The notes under the pieces: generated by a model
The model's input: only the letters and a program-made list of their open reading frames with translations
What the model was told of the DNA's origin: nothing
Database searches by the model: none
Position numbers and translations under genes: made by a program
Assembly (NCBI RefSeq): GCF_017355185.1
Contig: NZ_JADILJ010000010.1
Span: 34,174 to 98,173 of the forward strand
From: Rathayibacter sp. SD072
Lineage (GTDB): Bacteria > Actinomycetota > Actinomycetes > Actinomycetales > Microbacteriaceae
Direction: 5' to 3'
Length of the DNA stretch: 64,000 nucleotides
In this document: in pieces, positions 18,409 through 28,600 of the stretch
Position numbering within the stretch: position 1 is the stretch's first letter
Layout: each line of letters opens with the position of its first letter

Positions 18409-19578
18409 TCAGTCGCCCTTCACGTTCACCAGCTGGCGCAGCGTGTGCCGCACCTCGACCAGGTCGGCGGCATCGGCCATCACCCGGTCGATCGGCTTGT
18501 AGGCCGCCGGGATCTCGTCGAGGAACGCGTCGGTGTCGCGGTACTCGATCCCGGCCATCGCCTCGCGCAGCTGCTCGCGCGTGAAGGTCCGGCGTGCCGC
18601 CGAGCGCGAGTACTCGCGGCCGGCCCCGTGCGGCGACGAGTCGAGCGACATCGCGTCGCCGCGTCCGACGACCACGTATGACGCCGTGCCCATGGAGCCG
18701 GGGATGAGGCCAGGGCGCCCCGCGTCGGCCTGGATCGCGCCCTTCCTGCTCACCCAGACGTCGCGACCGAAGTGGTGCTCCCGCTCGGTGAAGTTGTGGT
18801 GGCAGTTGATCCGCTCGAGCTCGTCGACTTCGGAGCCGATCCACTCCGAGAGCTGCCGGACGACGCGGTCCATCATCTCCTCACGGTTGAGCAGGGCGTA
18901 GGACTGCGCCCAGCGGAGCTCGGCGATGTACCGGGCGAACTCCTCCGTGCCCTCCTCGAGGTGGGCGAGGTCCGGGTCGGGCAGGGCGATCCGCCGTCGC
19001 GCGCAGGATTCGCGGGCGATCCGGATGTGCTCGCTCGCGATCCGGTTGCCGACTCCTCTCGAGCCCGAGTGCAGGAACAGCCACACCGCTCCGCTCTCGT
19101 CGCGGCTCACCTCGATGAAGTGGTTGCCGCTGCCGAGCGAGCCCAGCTGCACCGCCCACCGCGTCGCGTACCGCGCAGGGTCGAAGCCCGCCGCGGCGGC
19201 GAGCGCCTCGAGCTCGGCGATCCGCGGTGCGGCGGTCTCGGCGATCCTCCGGTTGGCGGCTCCCGCCGACAGCGGCACGGCGCGCTCGATCCGCTCGCGC
19301 AGGGCGGCGAGGTCGGGGCCGGCCAGGTCGTCGCGGACGAACCCCGTGCGCACGGCGATCATCCCGCAGCCGATGTCCACTCCGACCGCCGCGGGGATGA
19401 TCGCGCCGAGGGTCGGGATGACGGACCCCACTGTCGCGCCGCGACCCAGGTGGGCGTCAGGCATGAGCGCCAGGTGAGGGAAGACGAACGGCATCGCGGA
19501 GGCGGTGAGCGCCTGGGCGAGTGCGCCCTCGTCGAGGATGCTCGCCCAGGAGACGAGCCGGTCTGTGATCCTCTGCAC
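18409..19578 (-). CDS. rtcB: RtcB-family RNA ligase
   Basis: Joins RNA 2',3'-cyclic phosphate or 3'-phosphate ends to 5'-OH ends using GTP and Mn2+. The 389-residue protein has the RtcB metal and nucleotide motifs in order: VGVDIGCGM (Asp, Cys), LGSLGSGNHFIE, LFLHSGSRGVG, NCHHNFTEREHH and the guanylylation histidine in SSPHGAGREYSR. The GTG at 19578 has a strong ribosome site (GGGAGGAAGGACC). It stands alone: no archease, RtcA or tRNA-splicing partner is nearby, so a stress-related RNA repair role is more likely than tRNA splicing, but this is inference. Confidence 0.94.
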   Translation of the reverse strand: MQRITDRLVSWASILDEGALAQALTASAMPFVFPHLALMPDAHLGRGATVGSVIPTLGAIIPAAVGVDIGCGMIAVRTGFVRDDLAGPDLAALRERIERAVPLSAGAANRRIAETAAPRIAELEALAAAAGFDPARYATRWAVQLGSLGSGNHFIEVSRDESGAVWLFLHSGSRGVGNRIASEHIRIARESCARRRIALPDPDLAHLEEGTEEFARYIAELRWAQSYALLNREEMMDRVVRQLSEWIGSEVDELERINCHHNFTEREHHFGRDVWVSRKGAIQADAGRPGLIPGSMGTASYVVVGRGDAMSLDSSPHGAGREYSRSAARRTFTREQLREAMAGIEYRDTDAFLDEIPAAYKPIDRVMADAADLVEVRHTLRQLVNVKGD

Positions 19579-19741
19579 GGTCCTTCCTCCCGAGAGGCCC
19601 GGCCGCGCCGGGGTGGAGATCTGTTCGGCGCGAGCCTAGGAGAGCACCGGAACGCCGCGCGGGAGGGTTGCGCGGAGCTCGCCAGGCCGGACGTATTCGA
19701 GCGCCCGCCCCTTCCGAGCGCGCCGGGCGTAGTCTCGCGTC

Positions 19742-21121
19742 ATGAGCGCCTACGTCTCCGTCCTCGACCTGTTCAGCGTGGGGATCGGCCCGTCCAGCTC
19801 CCACACGGTGGGCCCGATGCGCGCCGCTCTCGACCTCGCCGGGCGCCTGCGCGCGGCCGGACTCCTGCCGCGGGTGAGCCGCGTCGGCTGCACCCTCTAC
19901 GGGTCCCTCGGCTCCACCGGGATCGGCCACGGCACCCCTGACGCGGTCGTCGCCGGCCTGTCGGGGCTGGCTCCCGAGACGTGCGACCCCGAGCAGGTGC
20001 GCGGGGCGTGGCGGCGGCTCGACGACGAGGGGTCGATCCCCCTGGCGGGCGAGCAGCCCGTGCCGATGACGCCGGACGACGTCGGCTTCGAGCCGCGCAC
20101 CCGCCTGCCCGAGCACCCCAACGCGCTCACCTTCAGCGTCTGGCTGGGCGAGGACGCCCTGCCCGCGTGGGAGGAGACCTACTACTCGATCGGCGGGGGA
20201 TTCATCCGGCGCGCAGGGGAGCGGGCGCCCCTCGCGGCGCTGGCGGAGCATCCGCACCCCTTCGTGTCGGGCGCCGACCTGCTGGCCACCTGCGACCGCA
20301 CCGGCGCGAGCATCGCCGGCATCGCGGCGGCGAACGAGGAGGCGCTGCATCCCGGCGTCGACGTCGACGCCCGGCTCGACGCGATCTGGGACGCCATGGC
20401 GGCGTGCGTCGACCGCGGACTCACGACCGACGGCGTCCTGCCGGGCGGGCTCGCCGTGCGCCGCCGGGCCTCGCTGATGCGGGAGCGGCTCGAGGCGCTC
20501 GAGCACGATCCGCTCGATGCCGCCCGGGTGACGGCGGTCGAGTGGCTGCACGCCTTCGCGCTGGCCGTGAACGAGGAGAACGCCGCCGGCGGGCGCGTGG
20601 TCACCGCGCCGACGAACGGAGCGGCGGGCATCCTCCCCGCGGTCGGCCACTACTACCTCCGCTTCGTGCCGGGGGCGGACCGGGCCGGCCTGCGGGACTT
20701 CCTGCTGACGGCCACGGCCATCGGCTCGCTCTGCAAGACGAACGCCTCGATCTCGGGGGCGGAGGCGGGCTGTCAGGGCGAGGTGGGCTCGGCGTGCGCC
20801 ATGGCCGCCGGAGCGCTCTGCGCCGTGCTCGGCGGGACGCCCCGCCAGGTCGAGAACGCCGCCGAGATCGCGATGGAGCACCACCTCGGGCTGACCTGCG
20901 ACCCGGTCGGCGGGCTCGTGCAGATCCCGTGCATCGAGCGCAACGCGATCGCCGCCTCGACGGCCGTCAGCGCGGCGCGGCTGGCGCTGCACGGCGACGG
21001 CACCCACCGCGTCTCGCTCGACACGGTGATCGAGACGATGCGGCAGACCGGCATCGACATGTCCTCGAAGTACAAGGAGACCAGCGAGGGCGGTCTCGCG
21101 GTCAACGTCATCGAGTGCTGA
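19742..21121 (+). CDS. sdaA: L-serine ammonia-lyase, iron-sulfur type
   Basis: Deaminates L-serine to pyruvate. The single-chain 459-residue form carries the beta domain (SSSHTVGPMRAA near residue 20) and the catalytic alpha domain. Cysteines for the [4Fe-4S] cluster are visible in SLCKTNASISGAEAGCQG (about 325-340) and in LTCDPVGGLVQIPCIERNA (about 380-398). The C-terminus SSKYKETSEGGLAVNV is typical. TAGTCT ends 6 nt before the ATG. It is divergent from rtcB with 163 bp between them; I see no riboswitch there. Confidence 0.96.
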   Translation: MSAYVSVLDLFSVGIGPSSSHTVGPMRAALDLAGRLRAAGLLPRVSRVGCTLYGSLGSTGIGHGTPDAVVAGLSGLAPETCDPEQVRGAWRRLDDEGSIPLAGEQPVPMTPDDVGFEPRTRLPEHPNALTFSVWLGEDALPAWEETYYSIGGGFIRRAGERAPLAALAEHPHPFVSGADLLATCDRTGASIAGIAAANEEALHPGVDVDARLDAIWDAMAACVDRGLTTDGVLPGGLAVRRRASLMRERLEALEHDPLDAARVTAVEWLHAFALAVNEENAAGGRVVTAPTNGAAGILPAVGHYYLRFVPGADRAGLRDFLLTATAIGSLCKTNASISGAEAGCQGEVGSACAMAAGALCAVLGGTPRQVENAAEIAMEHHLGLTCDPVGGLVQIPCIERNAIAASTAVSAARLALHGDGTHRVSLDTVIETMRQTGIDMSSKYKETSEGGLAVNVIEC

Positions 21122-21243
21122 GGCCAGGGCCTGTCGAGCACGATCCCGGGTGCCGCGACGGCGACCCGTGTTCCGCAGGCCCAGGTGAAGCCGGGTTACG
21201 CGCCGGGGTGCGGCGGTGACGGCCCCGGCCTAGCGTGGGACGG

Positions 21244-22125
21244 GTGAGCAGCTCCCCCTACCTGGCCCGGCCGATCGTCTCGACGCAGTGGCTCGCCGAT
21301 CAGCTCGGCCGCGACGGACTCGTCGTCATCGACGCCAGCGTGCTCTTCGTGCCCGCCTTCGACGGGCGCTACCGCTACCTCACGGGCGAGGACCAGTACC
21401 TCGTCGAGGGGCACGTGCCGGGAGCGGTCTTCGCCGACCTGCTCGAGCACCTCTCCGACTCCGAGGCGCCGCATCCGTTCACGAGGCTCGACGCCGAGCG
21501 GTTCGCCGCCGCGGTCGGGGCACTCGGCATCGACGACGACTCCGTGGTCGTCGTCTACGACTCCGCCGTCGGCCAGTGGGCGTCGAGGCTGTGGTGGCTG
21601 CTGCGCACCGCGGGGCTCGACTCGGTCGCCGTCCTCGACGGTGGTCTCACCGCGTGGCGTCAGGAGGCGCGCCCGCTCGAGACGGGGCACGTCGCGCCCG
21701 TGCCGCGCGACGGTCTCACGGTCCGCGAGGAGCGGCCGCTCTGGGTCGACAAGGCCGAGGTCGAGCGGATCGTCCGCGGCGAGGCTCCCGGTGCACTCGT
21801 CTGCGCCGTGCCGCCGAAGGAGTTCACCGGCGAGGCCGGCCAGCGTCCGCGCCGCGGCCACATCCCGGGCTCCCGCAGCGTGCCGGCGGCGCGACTGGTC
21901 GACCGCGAGACCAACACGCTGCTGCCCCTCGACCGGCTCCGCACCCTCTTCGGCGACGCGGTCGACTCCGAGCGCGTCGTCCTGTACTGCGGAGGAGGCG
22001 TCGCCGCCGCGGCCGACGCGCTCGCGCTCACGCTCCTCGACGTGCGCGACGTCGCGATCTACGACGGCTCTCTGAACGAGTGGGCCACCGATCCGGACGC
22101 GCCCCTGGTGGTCACGGCCGCCTGA
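21244..22125 (+). CDS. Two-domain rhodanese sulfurtransferase
   Basis: A tandem rhodanese protein of 293 residues, of the thiosulfate/3-mercaptopyruvate sulfurtransferase type. Domain 1 (about 10-130) is inactive, with the canonical [16 protein letters not shown]. Domain 2 (about 160-290) has the active cysteine in [13 protein letters not shown]; the loop CGGGVA differs slightly from the CGSGVTA of E. coli SseA. The GTG at 21244 is preceded by TAGCGT (21231-21236) and 7 nt. Its last 14 nt overlap the end of the convergent DUF255 gene. Confidence 0.92.
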   Translation: MSSSPYLARPIVSTQWLADQLGRDGLVVIDASVLFVPAFDGRYRYLTGEDQYLVEGHVPGAVFADLLEHLSDSEAPHPFTRLDAERFAAAVGALGIDDDSVVVVYDSAVGQWASRLWWLLRTAGLDSVAVLDGGLTAWRQEARPLETGHVAPVPRDGLTVREERPLWVDKAEVERIVRGEAPGALVCAVPPKEFTGEAGQRPRRGHIPGSRSVPAARLVDRETNTLLPLDRLRTLFGDAVDSERVVLYCGGGVAAAADALALTLLDVRDVAIYDGSLNEWATDPDAPLVVTAA

Positions 22126-23968
22126 CGAGCTGCTCCGGGAGGCGCGTCGTCGGCAGCGCGCAGACGAACGCCTCGCAGGCGTAGGCGGTCGGCAGTCCGT
22201 CGCGCGACGTCCTGCCCTCGAAGAGCTCGAAGCCGGCGCCCGCCCAGGCGGCCGCCTCCCGATCGGTGACCAGCGCCAGCACCCCCACGTCGGTCGCGCG
22301 GGCACCCGTCGCGAGGCCGTCGAGCGAGGCGTCGTCCGGGGCGACCACGACGAGCTGCAGAACGGGCGCGGCGAGCGCCGAGGCCAGCGCGAGCACCGCT
22401 CCGAAGCCCATCGGCTGCCCGAGGGCGCCCGGAGCCACCGCGGCGACCACCGCCTCGGCCGCGTCGCGGTAGCGCCGCTCCCCCGTCAGCAGGAAGAGCT
22501 CGTGCGCGGCGCGCGCCGTCGCCGAGAGCCCGGAGGGGTACGCGCCCTCGGACGGATCCGCCGCGAGCAGCAGTCCGCGCGCGGCGAGCGCCGGGTCGCC
22601 GCCGCCGGGGAGCGCGAAGGGCGGCCATCCCGAGGCGGCGTCGAGCGCGCCGTCGAGGAGCGACCGGGCGGCCTGCGCGTAGCGGGGCGTGCCCTCGGCG
22701 AGCGCCAGCTGCAGGAGCCCGCCGGCGAGCATCCCGAGGTCCTCGAGGGCGGGGCGGGCGGTCGACACGCGCTCGTCGAGCGAGGCGCGGACGACGAGGA
22801 CCCCGTCGACGACATGGCGGGAGAGCAGGAAGTCCGCGGCGCGGCGGGCGGCGTCGAGCCACTCAGGCCGTCCGAGGAGTCGACCGGCGCGCGCGAGCGC
22901 CTGGATCGCGAGGCCGTTCCATCCGGTGACGACCTTCTCGTCGAGCGCGGGCGGCTCGAGGCCCGAGCGGTCCTCGGCGAGGTAGTAGCCGCCCTCGGAG
23001 CGCCGGCCGTCGACGATGCTCTCGGAGTCCTGCGCGCTCGCGAAGCCGCCGCCGGGGCGCTGCAGGGTGGTGATCAGGAAGGAGGCGATGCCGTCCGCGA
23101 CGCCCGCCAGGGCGTCTCGGTCCCGGACGTCGGAGCGGCCGAGCAGGAGTGCGGCGACGTCGAGCAGCTGCGCGTTGTCGTAGAGCATCCGCTCGTAGTG
23201 CGGCTCGCTCCAGTCGGGGCGGGTGGCGTAGCGGAAGAAGCCGCCGTCACGATCGCGCAGCGGCGAGGCGGCGAGGGCCAGGAGGGTGCGCTCGGCGAGC
23301 TCCGCACCGCTCGCCCGCGAGGCGAGGAAGCCGAGGACGGGGGCCACCGGGAACTTCGGCGCCCCGCCGAAGCCGCCGTGCTCGCGGTCCTCCTCGGCGG
23401 CGAGGCGTGCGACGGCGGCATCGAGCGCGCCGTCGTCCGGCAGCGCGCTCGCGGTGGGCAGCGCGGCGGTCGCCTCGCGCAGCGCGTTCGCCAGCGAGCC
23501 CGCCGTGGCGTGCACCTCGTCGCGCCGCAGCCGCCAGGCCTCGCCGACCGCGTCGAGGACGTCCGAGAACGCGGGGACCCCGCCGACCGCACGGGGCGGG
23601 AAGTAAGTACCGGCGTAGAACGGCTCGCCGGCCGGAGTCGTGAAGACCGTGAGCGGCCAGCCGAGGTTCCGCGTGAACGCACTCGCCGCGGTGAGGTAGG
23701 CCGTGTCGACGTCGGGGTGCTCCTCGCGGTCGACCTTCACGGCGACGAATCCGCCGTTCAGGCGCTCGGCGAGCACGGGGTCCGAGAACGACTCGCGGGC
23801 CATGACGTGGCACCAGTGGCAGGTCGCGTAGCCGATCGACACGAGCACCGGCACGTCCCGCCGCTCGGCCTCGGCGAACGCCTCCTCGCCCCAGGGGAAC
23901 CAGTCGACGGGGTTGTCCGCGTGGGAGCGGAGGTAGGGGCTGACACTCGAGCGCAGTCGTTCGGCCAT
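22112..23968 (-). CDS. DUF255 thioredoxin-like/six-hairpin protein
   Basis: A 618-residue YyaL/SPATA20-type protein. The N-terminal DUF255 thioredoxin-fold domain begins [18 protein letters not shown] and carries the redox pair in [16 protein letters not shown]. The remainder (about 180-560) is a six-hairpin glycosidase-like alpha barrel with motifs [27 protein letters not shown] and [12 protein letters not shown]. The biochemical role of the family is unsettled. TACCGT ends 6 nt before the ATG. Its stop lies inside the convergent rhodanese gene. Confidence 0.9.
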   Translation of the reverse strand: MAERLRSSVSPYLRSHADNPVDWFPWGEEAFAEAERRDVPVLVSIGYATCHWCHVMARESFSDPVLAERLNGGFVAVKVDREEHPDVDTAYLTAASAFTRNLGWPLTVFTTPAGEPFYAGTYFPPRAVGGVPAFSDVLDAVGEAWRLRRDEVHATAGSLANALREATAALPTASALPDDGALDAAVARLAAEEDREHGGFGGAPKFPVAPVLGFLASRASGAELAERTLLALAASPLRDRDGGFFRYATRPDWSEPHYERMLYDNAQLLDVAALLLGRSDVRDRDALAGVADGIASFLITTLQRPGGGFASAQDSESIVDGRRSEGGYYLAEDRSGLEPPALDEKVVTGWNGLAIQALARAGRLLGRPEWLDAARRAADFLLSRHVVDGVLVVRASLDERVSTARPALEDLGMLAGGLLQLALAEGTPRYAQAARSLLDGALDAASGWPPFALPGGGDPALAARGLLLAADPSEGAYPSGLSATARAAHELFLLTGERRYRDAAEAVVAAVAPGALGQPMGFGAVLALASALAAPVLQLVVVAPDDASLDGLATGARATDVGVLALVTDREAAAWAGAGFELFEGRTSRDGLPTAYACEAFVCALPTTRLPEQLVRRP

Positions 23969-24063
23969 CCCTCCACGGTAGACGCGAGCCCGCGCACGGT
24001 CACGGGGTTGCAGAACCTCCGCCGGGAGCCGTGCTCAGCCGCGATCACGGCCGACGGGTCCTC

Positions 24064-25251
24064 TCAGCTGCGGTTCTGCTCCTCGACCTCGAGCGGCGGC
24101 ACGAGCGGCAGCGCCAGGGCCGGTGTCAGCGCCACGATCGCGAAGGCGAGGGGATATCCGACCAGGCCGATCAGCGCTCCCACGGCGGGCGCCGCGATCG
24201 CCGCCGCCGCGAACTGCCCGGTGTTCTGCGCCCCGAGCGCCCGGCCCGACCAGAACGGCCCGGCGATCTCGGCGACGGAGGTGAAGGCGAGCCCGTTGTC
24301 GGCGACCGAGATCGTCGTCGCCGCGACGAACAGGACCGCGGCGACGGCCACCGCCCCGTCGACCGCGCTCGTGGCGGCCAGGAGGAGCAGCGCCGCGACT
24401 CCGGCCACCGCGACCCAGCGCAGTGGACGCAGCCGCGACCCGACGCGGTCGCTCAGCACCCCGACTCCGATGCGGCCGAACGCGCCGGCGAACTGCGCGA
24501 CGGCCACCAGGACGCCGGCCGCCCACGGTTCCCAGCCCTGGTCGGCGATCAGCCAGACCAGGCCGAAGGTCGAGAGGGTGAACTGCGGCACGACCAGCAG
24601 GGCTGAGACGCCGTGGATCCGCCAGAGCGCGGCACCCGAGCGGTAGGGGTTCTGCACCGGAGCCGAGGCCCCGGTCCGGGGCGGACGGGGCGGATCGACG
24701 ATGCCGATCGCGCAGGCGACGGCGAGCACGGCGAGCAGGACGACGGGCAGGGCCAGGGCGGCGGGCACCCCCGCGGCACTCGCGAGCGGCGGCACCGTGA
24801 GCGAGGCGACCGCGACTCCGAGCGGCTGGCTCATCTGCCGGATGCCCATGGCGAGCCCACGGCGATTCCGGGGGAACCAGCCGATCACGACGCGGCCGCT
24901 CGCCGCGTTGACGCTGCCGGACGCCATGCCTCCGAGGAGCAGGAAGACCCCGAGGAGCACGAGATCGCCCGTGAGCATCGCCCCGACGCCCGCGAGCGCC
25001 GTCGCGGCGACACCGGTGGCGAGGACGATCCGCTCGCCGTACCGATCGGCGAGAGCGCCCCACGCGACGAGGGTGAGCACGAGCCCCACGTTCGGCGCCG
25101 CGGCGAGCAGTCCCGCCTCGGCGAGCGAGTAGCCGTACTGCGTGTGCAGGAGGGGGATCAGGAACGGCGGCACGGACACGAACACGGTCGTCGCGGCCTG
25201 CGCGGCCACTCCGATCGCGAGCATCAGCCAGGGGCGGGGAGTGCGGGGCAC
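24064..25251 (-). CDS. MFS transporter
   Basis: A twelve-helix major facilitator of 395 residues with the loop 2-3 motif WGALADRYGERIVLATG and the repeated half at GVGVLSDRVGSRLRPLRW. Substrate and direction cannot be read from sequence; the compact build is like drug or small-metabolite transporters. The GTG at 25251 gives the expected short N-terminus (MPRTPRPWLMLAIGV). It is on the same strand as, but unconnected to, the small membrane protein gene that ends 82 nt upstream. Confidence 0.88.
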   Translation of the reverse strand: MPRTPRPWLMLAIGVAAQAATTVFVSVPPFLIPLLHTQYGYSLAEAGLLAAAPNVGLVLTLVAWGALADRYGERIVLATGVAATALAGVGAMLTGDLVLLGVFLLLGGMASGSVNAASGRVVIGWFPRNRRGLAMGIRQMSQPLGVAVASLTVPPLASAAGVPAALALPVVLLAVLAVACAIGIVDPPRPPRTGASAPVQNPYRSGAALWRIHGVSALLVVPQFTLSTFGLVWLIADQGWEPWAAGVLVAVAQFAGAFGRIGVGVLSDRVGSRLRPLRWVAVAGVAALLLLAATSAVDGAVAVAAVLFVAATTISVADNGLAFTSVAEIAGPFWSGRALGAQNTGQFAAAAIAAPAVGALIGLVGYPLAFAIVALTPALALPLVPPLEVEEQNRS

Positions 25252-25333
25252 GGTGCTCCAGGGATCACGGGCGGGACGGTGCCCAGGAGGCTACCGGTGC
25301 GACCAGGTGCGGCGAGGCGGGAGTCGCTCCGCG

Positions 25334-25576
25334 TCAGCGCTCGAAGAACCAGCCGCTCGGTCGCTGCGGCCCGCTCGGCGAGGCACCGCCTCCGGTCCGC
25401 CCGCCCCGGCGGCCGAGGACCAGGTACGCGATGCTCCCGACGAACGGCGCGATCACGATGAAGGCGACCCAGCCCACTTTGCCGACCCGGCCGAGGCGCG
25501 GGTTCGCCAGCACGCCCTGGATCGCGAACAGCAGCAGCACGATGTTCACGACCACGAGCAGGGACTGCGGATTCAC
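25334..25576 (-). CDS. Small PLDc_N-type membrane protein
   Basis: An 80-residue protein with two hydrophobic helices (about 4-22 and 32-52) separated by a short basic loop, followed by a Gly/Arg-rich cytoplasmic tail. The pattern VGWVAFIVIAPFVGSIAYLVLGRR matches the phospholipase D N-terminal (PLDc_N) membrane domain found alone in many actinobacteria. The GTG at 25576 gives a start right before the first helix; the open frame upstream to 25687 crosses the hrpA promoter and is not credible. Function unknown. Confidence 0.8.
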   Translation of the reverse strand: MNPQSLLVVVNIVLLLFAIQGVLANPRLGRVGKVGWVAFIVIAPFVGSIAYLVLGRRGGRTGGGASPSGPQRPSGWFFER

Positions 25577-25667
25577 GGCCGTGCTCTCCGCTCGGGGTCT
25601 GCACCCTCCGGCGGATCTCGCGGGGGGACCTGGGCATTGTGCCACGGCGCCGTAGGATGGAGGGCTC

Positions 25668-28600
25668 ATGTCAGACGTCCTCAGCATCCGCTACCCGCCC
25701 GAACTCCCCGTCTCGGCGCGGCGCGACGACATCGCCGCCGCGATCCGCGATCACCAGGTCGTCATCGTCGCCGGAGCGACCGGGTCGGGCAAGACCACCC
25801 AGCTCCCCAAGATCTGCCTGGAGCTCGGACGCGAGAGCATCGCGCACACGCAGCCGCGGCGGATCGCCGCGCGCACGATCGCCGAGCGCATCGCGGAGGA
25901 GCTCGACGACGAGGTCGGCGGCCTCGTCGGCTACCAGGTCCGCTTCACCGACAAGGCGAGCGCGTCGACGCGGATCAAGCTGATGACCGACGGCATCCTG
26001 CTCAACGAGATGAACCACGACCGGCTGCTCGGCCGGTACGACACGATCATCATCGACGAGGCGCACGAGCGCAGCCTCAACATCGACTTCCTGCTCGGCT
26101 ACCTGCACCGTCTGCTGCCGCAGCGGCCGGACCTCAAGGTGATCATCACCTCCGCGACCATCGACCCGCTCAGCTTCGCCGCTCACTTCGCCGACGCCGA
26201 GGGGAAGCCCGCGCCGATCATCGAGGTCTCGGGGCGCACCTTCCCGGTCGAGGTCCGCTACCGCCCCCTCGTGGCCGAGGAGCCGGAGGAGGACGACGAC
26301 ACCGACACCCCGGACGCCACCGCGGGCAGCCGCGACCTGATGACCGGCATCGCCGACGCGCTCGCCGAGCTCGCCCGCGAGGATCCGGGCGACGTGCTGG
26401 TGTTCCTCTCGGGCGAGAACGAGATCCGCGACGCCGAGGACGCGATCCGCGGGCTCGCCCTGCCGGGCACCGAGGTGCTGCCGCTCTACGGGCGGCTGTC
26501 GGCCGCCGATCAGCACCGCGTCTTCGAGCGCTCGCGCACCCCGGGCGTCCGCCGCCGCGTCGTGCTCGCGACCAACGTCGCCGAGACGAGCCTGACCGTG
26601 CCGGGCATCCGCTACGTGATCGACGGAGGAACGGCCCGCATCTCGCGCTACAGCGCGCGGTCGAAGGTGCAGCGGCTGCCGATCGAGGCGGTGTCGCAGG
26701 CGTCGGCGAACCAGCGCTCCGGCCGCTCGGGCCGCACCAGCGACGGCATCGCGATCCGCCTCTACTCGGAGGAGGACTACCTCCGCCGACCGGAGTTCAC
26801 CGACCCCGAGATCCTGCGCACGGGTCTCGCGGCGGTCATCCTGCAGATGATCTCGCTGGGCCTCGGCGACATCGCCGAGTTCCCCTTCCTCACTCCGCCC
26901 GACTCGCGCGGGATCAAGGACGGCCTCGACCTGCTCACCGAGCTCGGCGCGATCCGCACGCCCGGCGCCGCCTCCTCCGATGCCGCCTCCTCGGGCGCCC
27001 CCTCGCGAGATGCCACTCCGGTCCGCGACACTCGGCAGAAAGCGGGCAGAGGTGGCATCCCGCGGAAGGAGCAGGGCCCGCAGCTCACCCGCATCGGCCG
27101 CGACCTCGCGCGCCTGCCCATCGATCCGCGGTTCGCCCGCATGGTGATCGAGTCGCGGACGCACCACACGAGCCGCGAGGTCATGGCGATCGTCGCCGGC
27201 CTCACGATCCAGGACGTCCGCGAGCGCCCGCTCGAGCGCCGCGCGCAGGCCGACCAGCAGCACGCGCGCTTCGTCGACCCGACCAGCGACTTCCTCACGC
27301 TGCTCAACCTCTGGAACTACGTGGAGGAGAAGCAGCAGGAGCTCTCCTCCAGCGCCTTCCGCCGGCTGTGCAAGGCCGAGTACCTCAACTACCTGCGGGT
27401 GCGGGAGTGGCAGGACGTGTTCCGCCAGCTCCGCCAGCTCGCGAAGCCGCTGCGCCTCGAGCTCGGCGAGCCGCGCGTGGACCCGGACGGCATTCACCGC
27501 TCGATCCTTGCCGGCCTGCTCTCGCACATCGGCGTCAAGGACACGACCTCGCAGCAGGCGCAACGGGCCGCCAAGAGCCGCGAGCGCCAGAACGTGCAGT
27601 ACGTCGGGGCCCGCAACGCCAAGTTCTCGATCTTCCCCGGCAGCGCGCTCGCGAAGAAGCTGCCGGATGCGGTGATGAGCGCCGAGCTCGTCGAGACGAG
27701 CCGCCTGTTCGCGCGCTCGAACGCCGCCATCGACCCGGCGTGGGCCGAGGCGATCGCCGGCGACCTCGTGAAGCGGCAGTTCAGCGAGCCGCACTGGGAG
27801 AAGGCCCAGGGCGCCGCCGTCGCCTACGAGCGCGTCACCCTCTACGGGGTCCCGCTCGTCGCCCGACGCCGCGTCCAGTTCTCGCGGATCGACCCGTCCT
27901 ACGCCCGCGAGCTCTTCCTCCGCCACGCGCTCGTCGAGGGCGACTGGGAATCGCGGCACGCGTTCGACCGCAAGAACCGGGCCCTGCGCGCCGAGCTCGA
28001 GCGCCTCGAGGAGCGCACCCGCCGCCGCGACCTCCTCGTCGACGACGAGGCCGTGTTCGACTTCTACGACCGGCGCATCCCGCGCGACGTCACCTCGGTC
28101 CGCTCCTTCGACTCCTGGTGGAAGACGAAGCAGCACGACGAGCCCGACCTGCTGACCATGACGCAGCAGACCCTGCTGCCCGAGGACGCGGAGGAGATCG
28201 ACGAGACCGCCTTCCCCACCCAGTGGCGCCAGGGCGACCAGCGCTTCCGCCTCTCCTACCGGTTCGAGCCGGGCACGGAGGAGGACGGCGTGACCGTGCA
28301 CGTGCCGCTCGCGCTCCTGCCGCGCGTCACTCCGCTGGGCTTCGACTGGCTGGTGCCCGGCCTGCGCGCCGAGCTCGTGACCGCGATGATCAAGGCGCTG
28401 CCCAAGCACCTGCGCCGGAACGTCGTCCCCGCGAACGACTGGGCGAAGCGGCTCACCGCCTCGCTGCCCCAGGACGTCCCGAACCCGCCGACGGAGTCGT
28501 TCGCCGCGACGCTCGCCGGTGCGATCCGCCGCGAGGCGGGCGTGGTGATCGACGCCTCCGACTTCGACCTCGAGCGGATCCCGGCGCACCTGCGGGTCAC

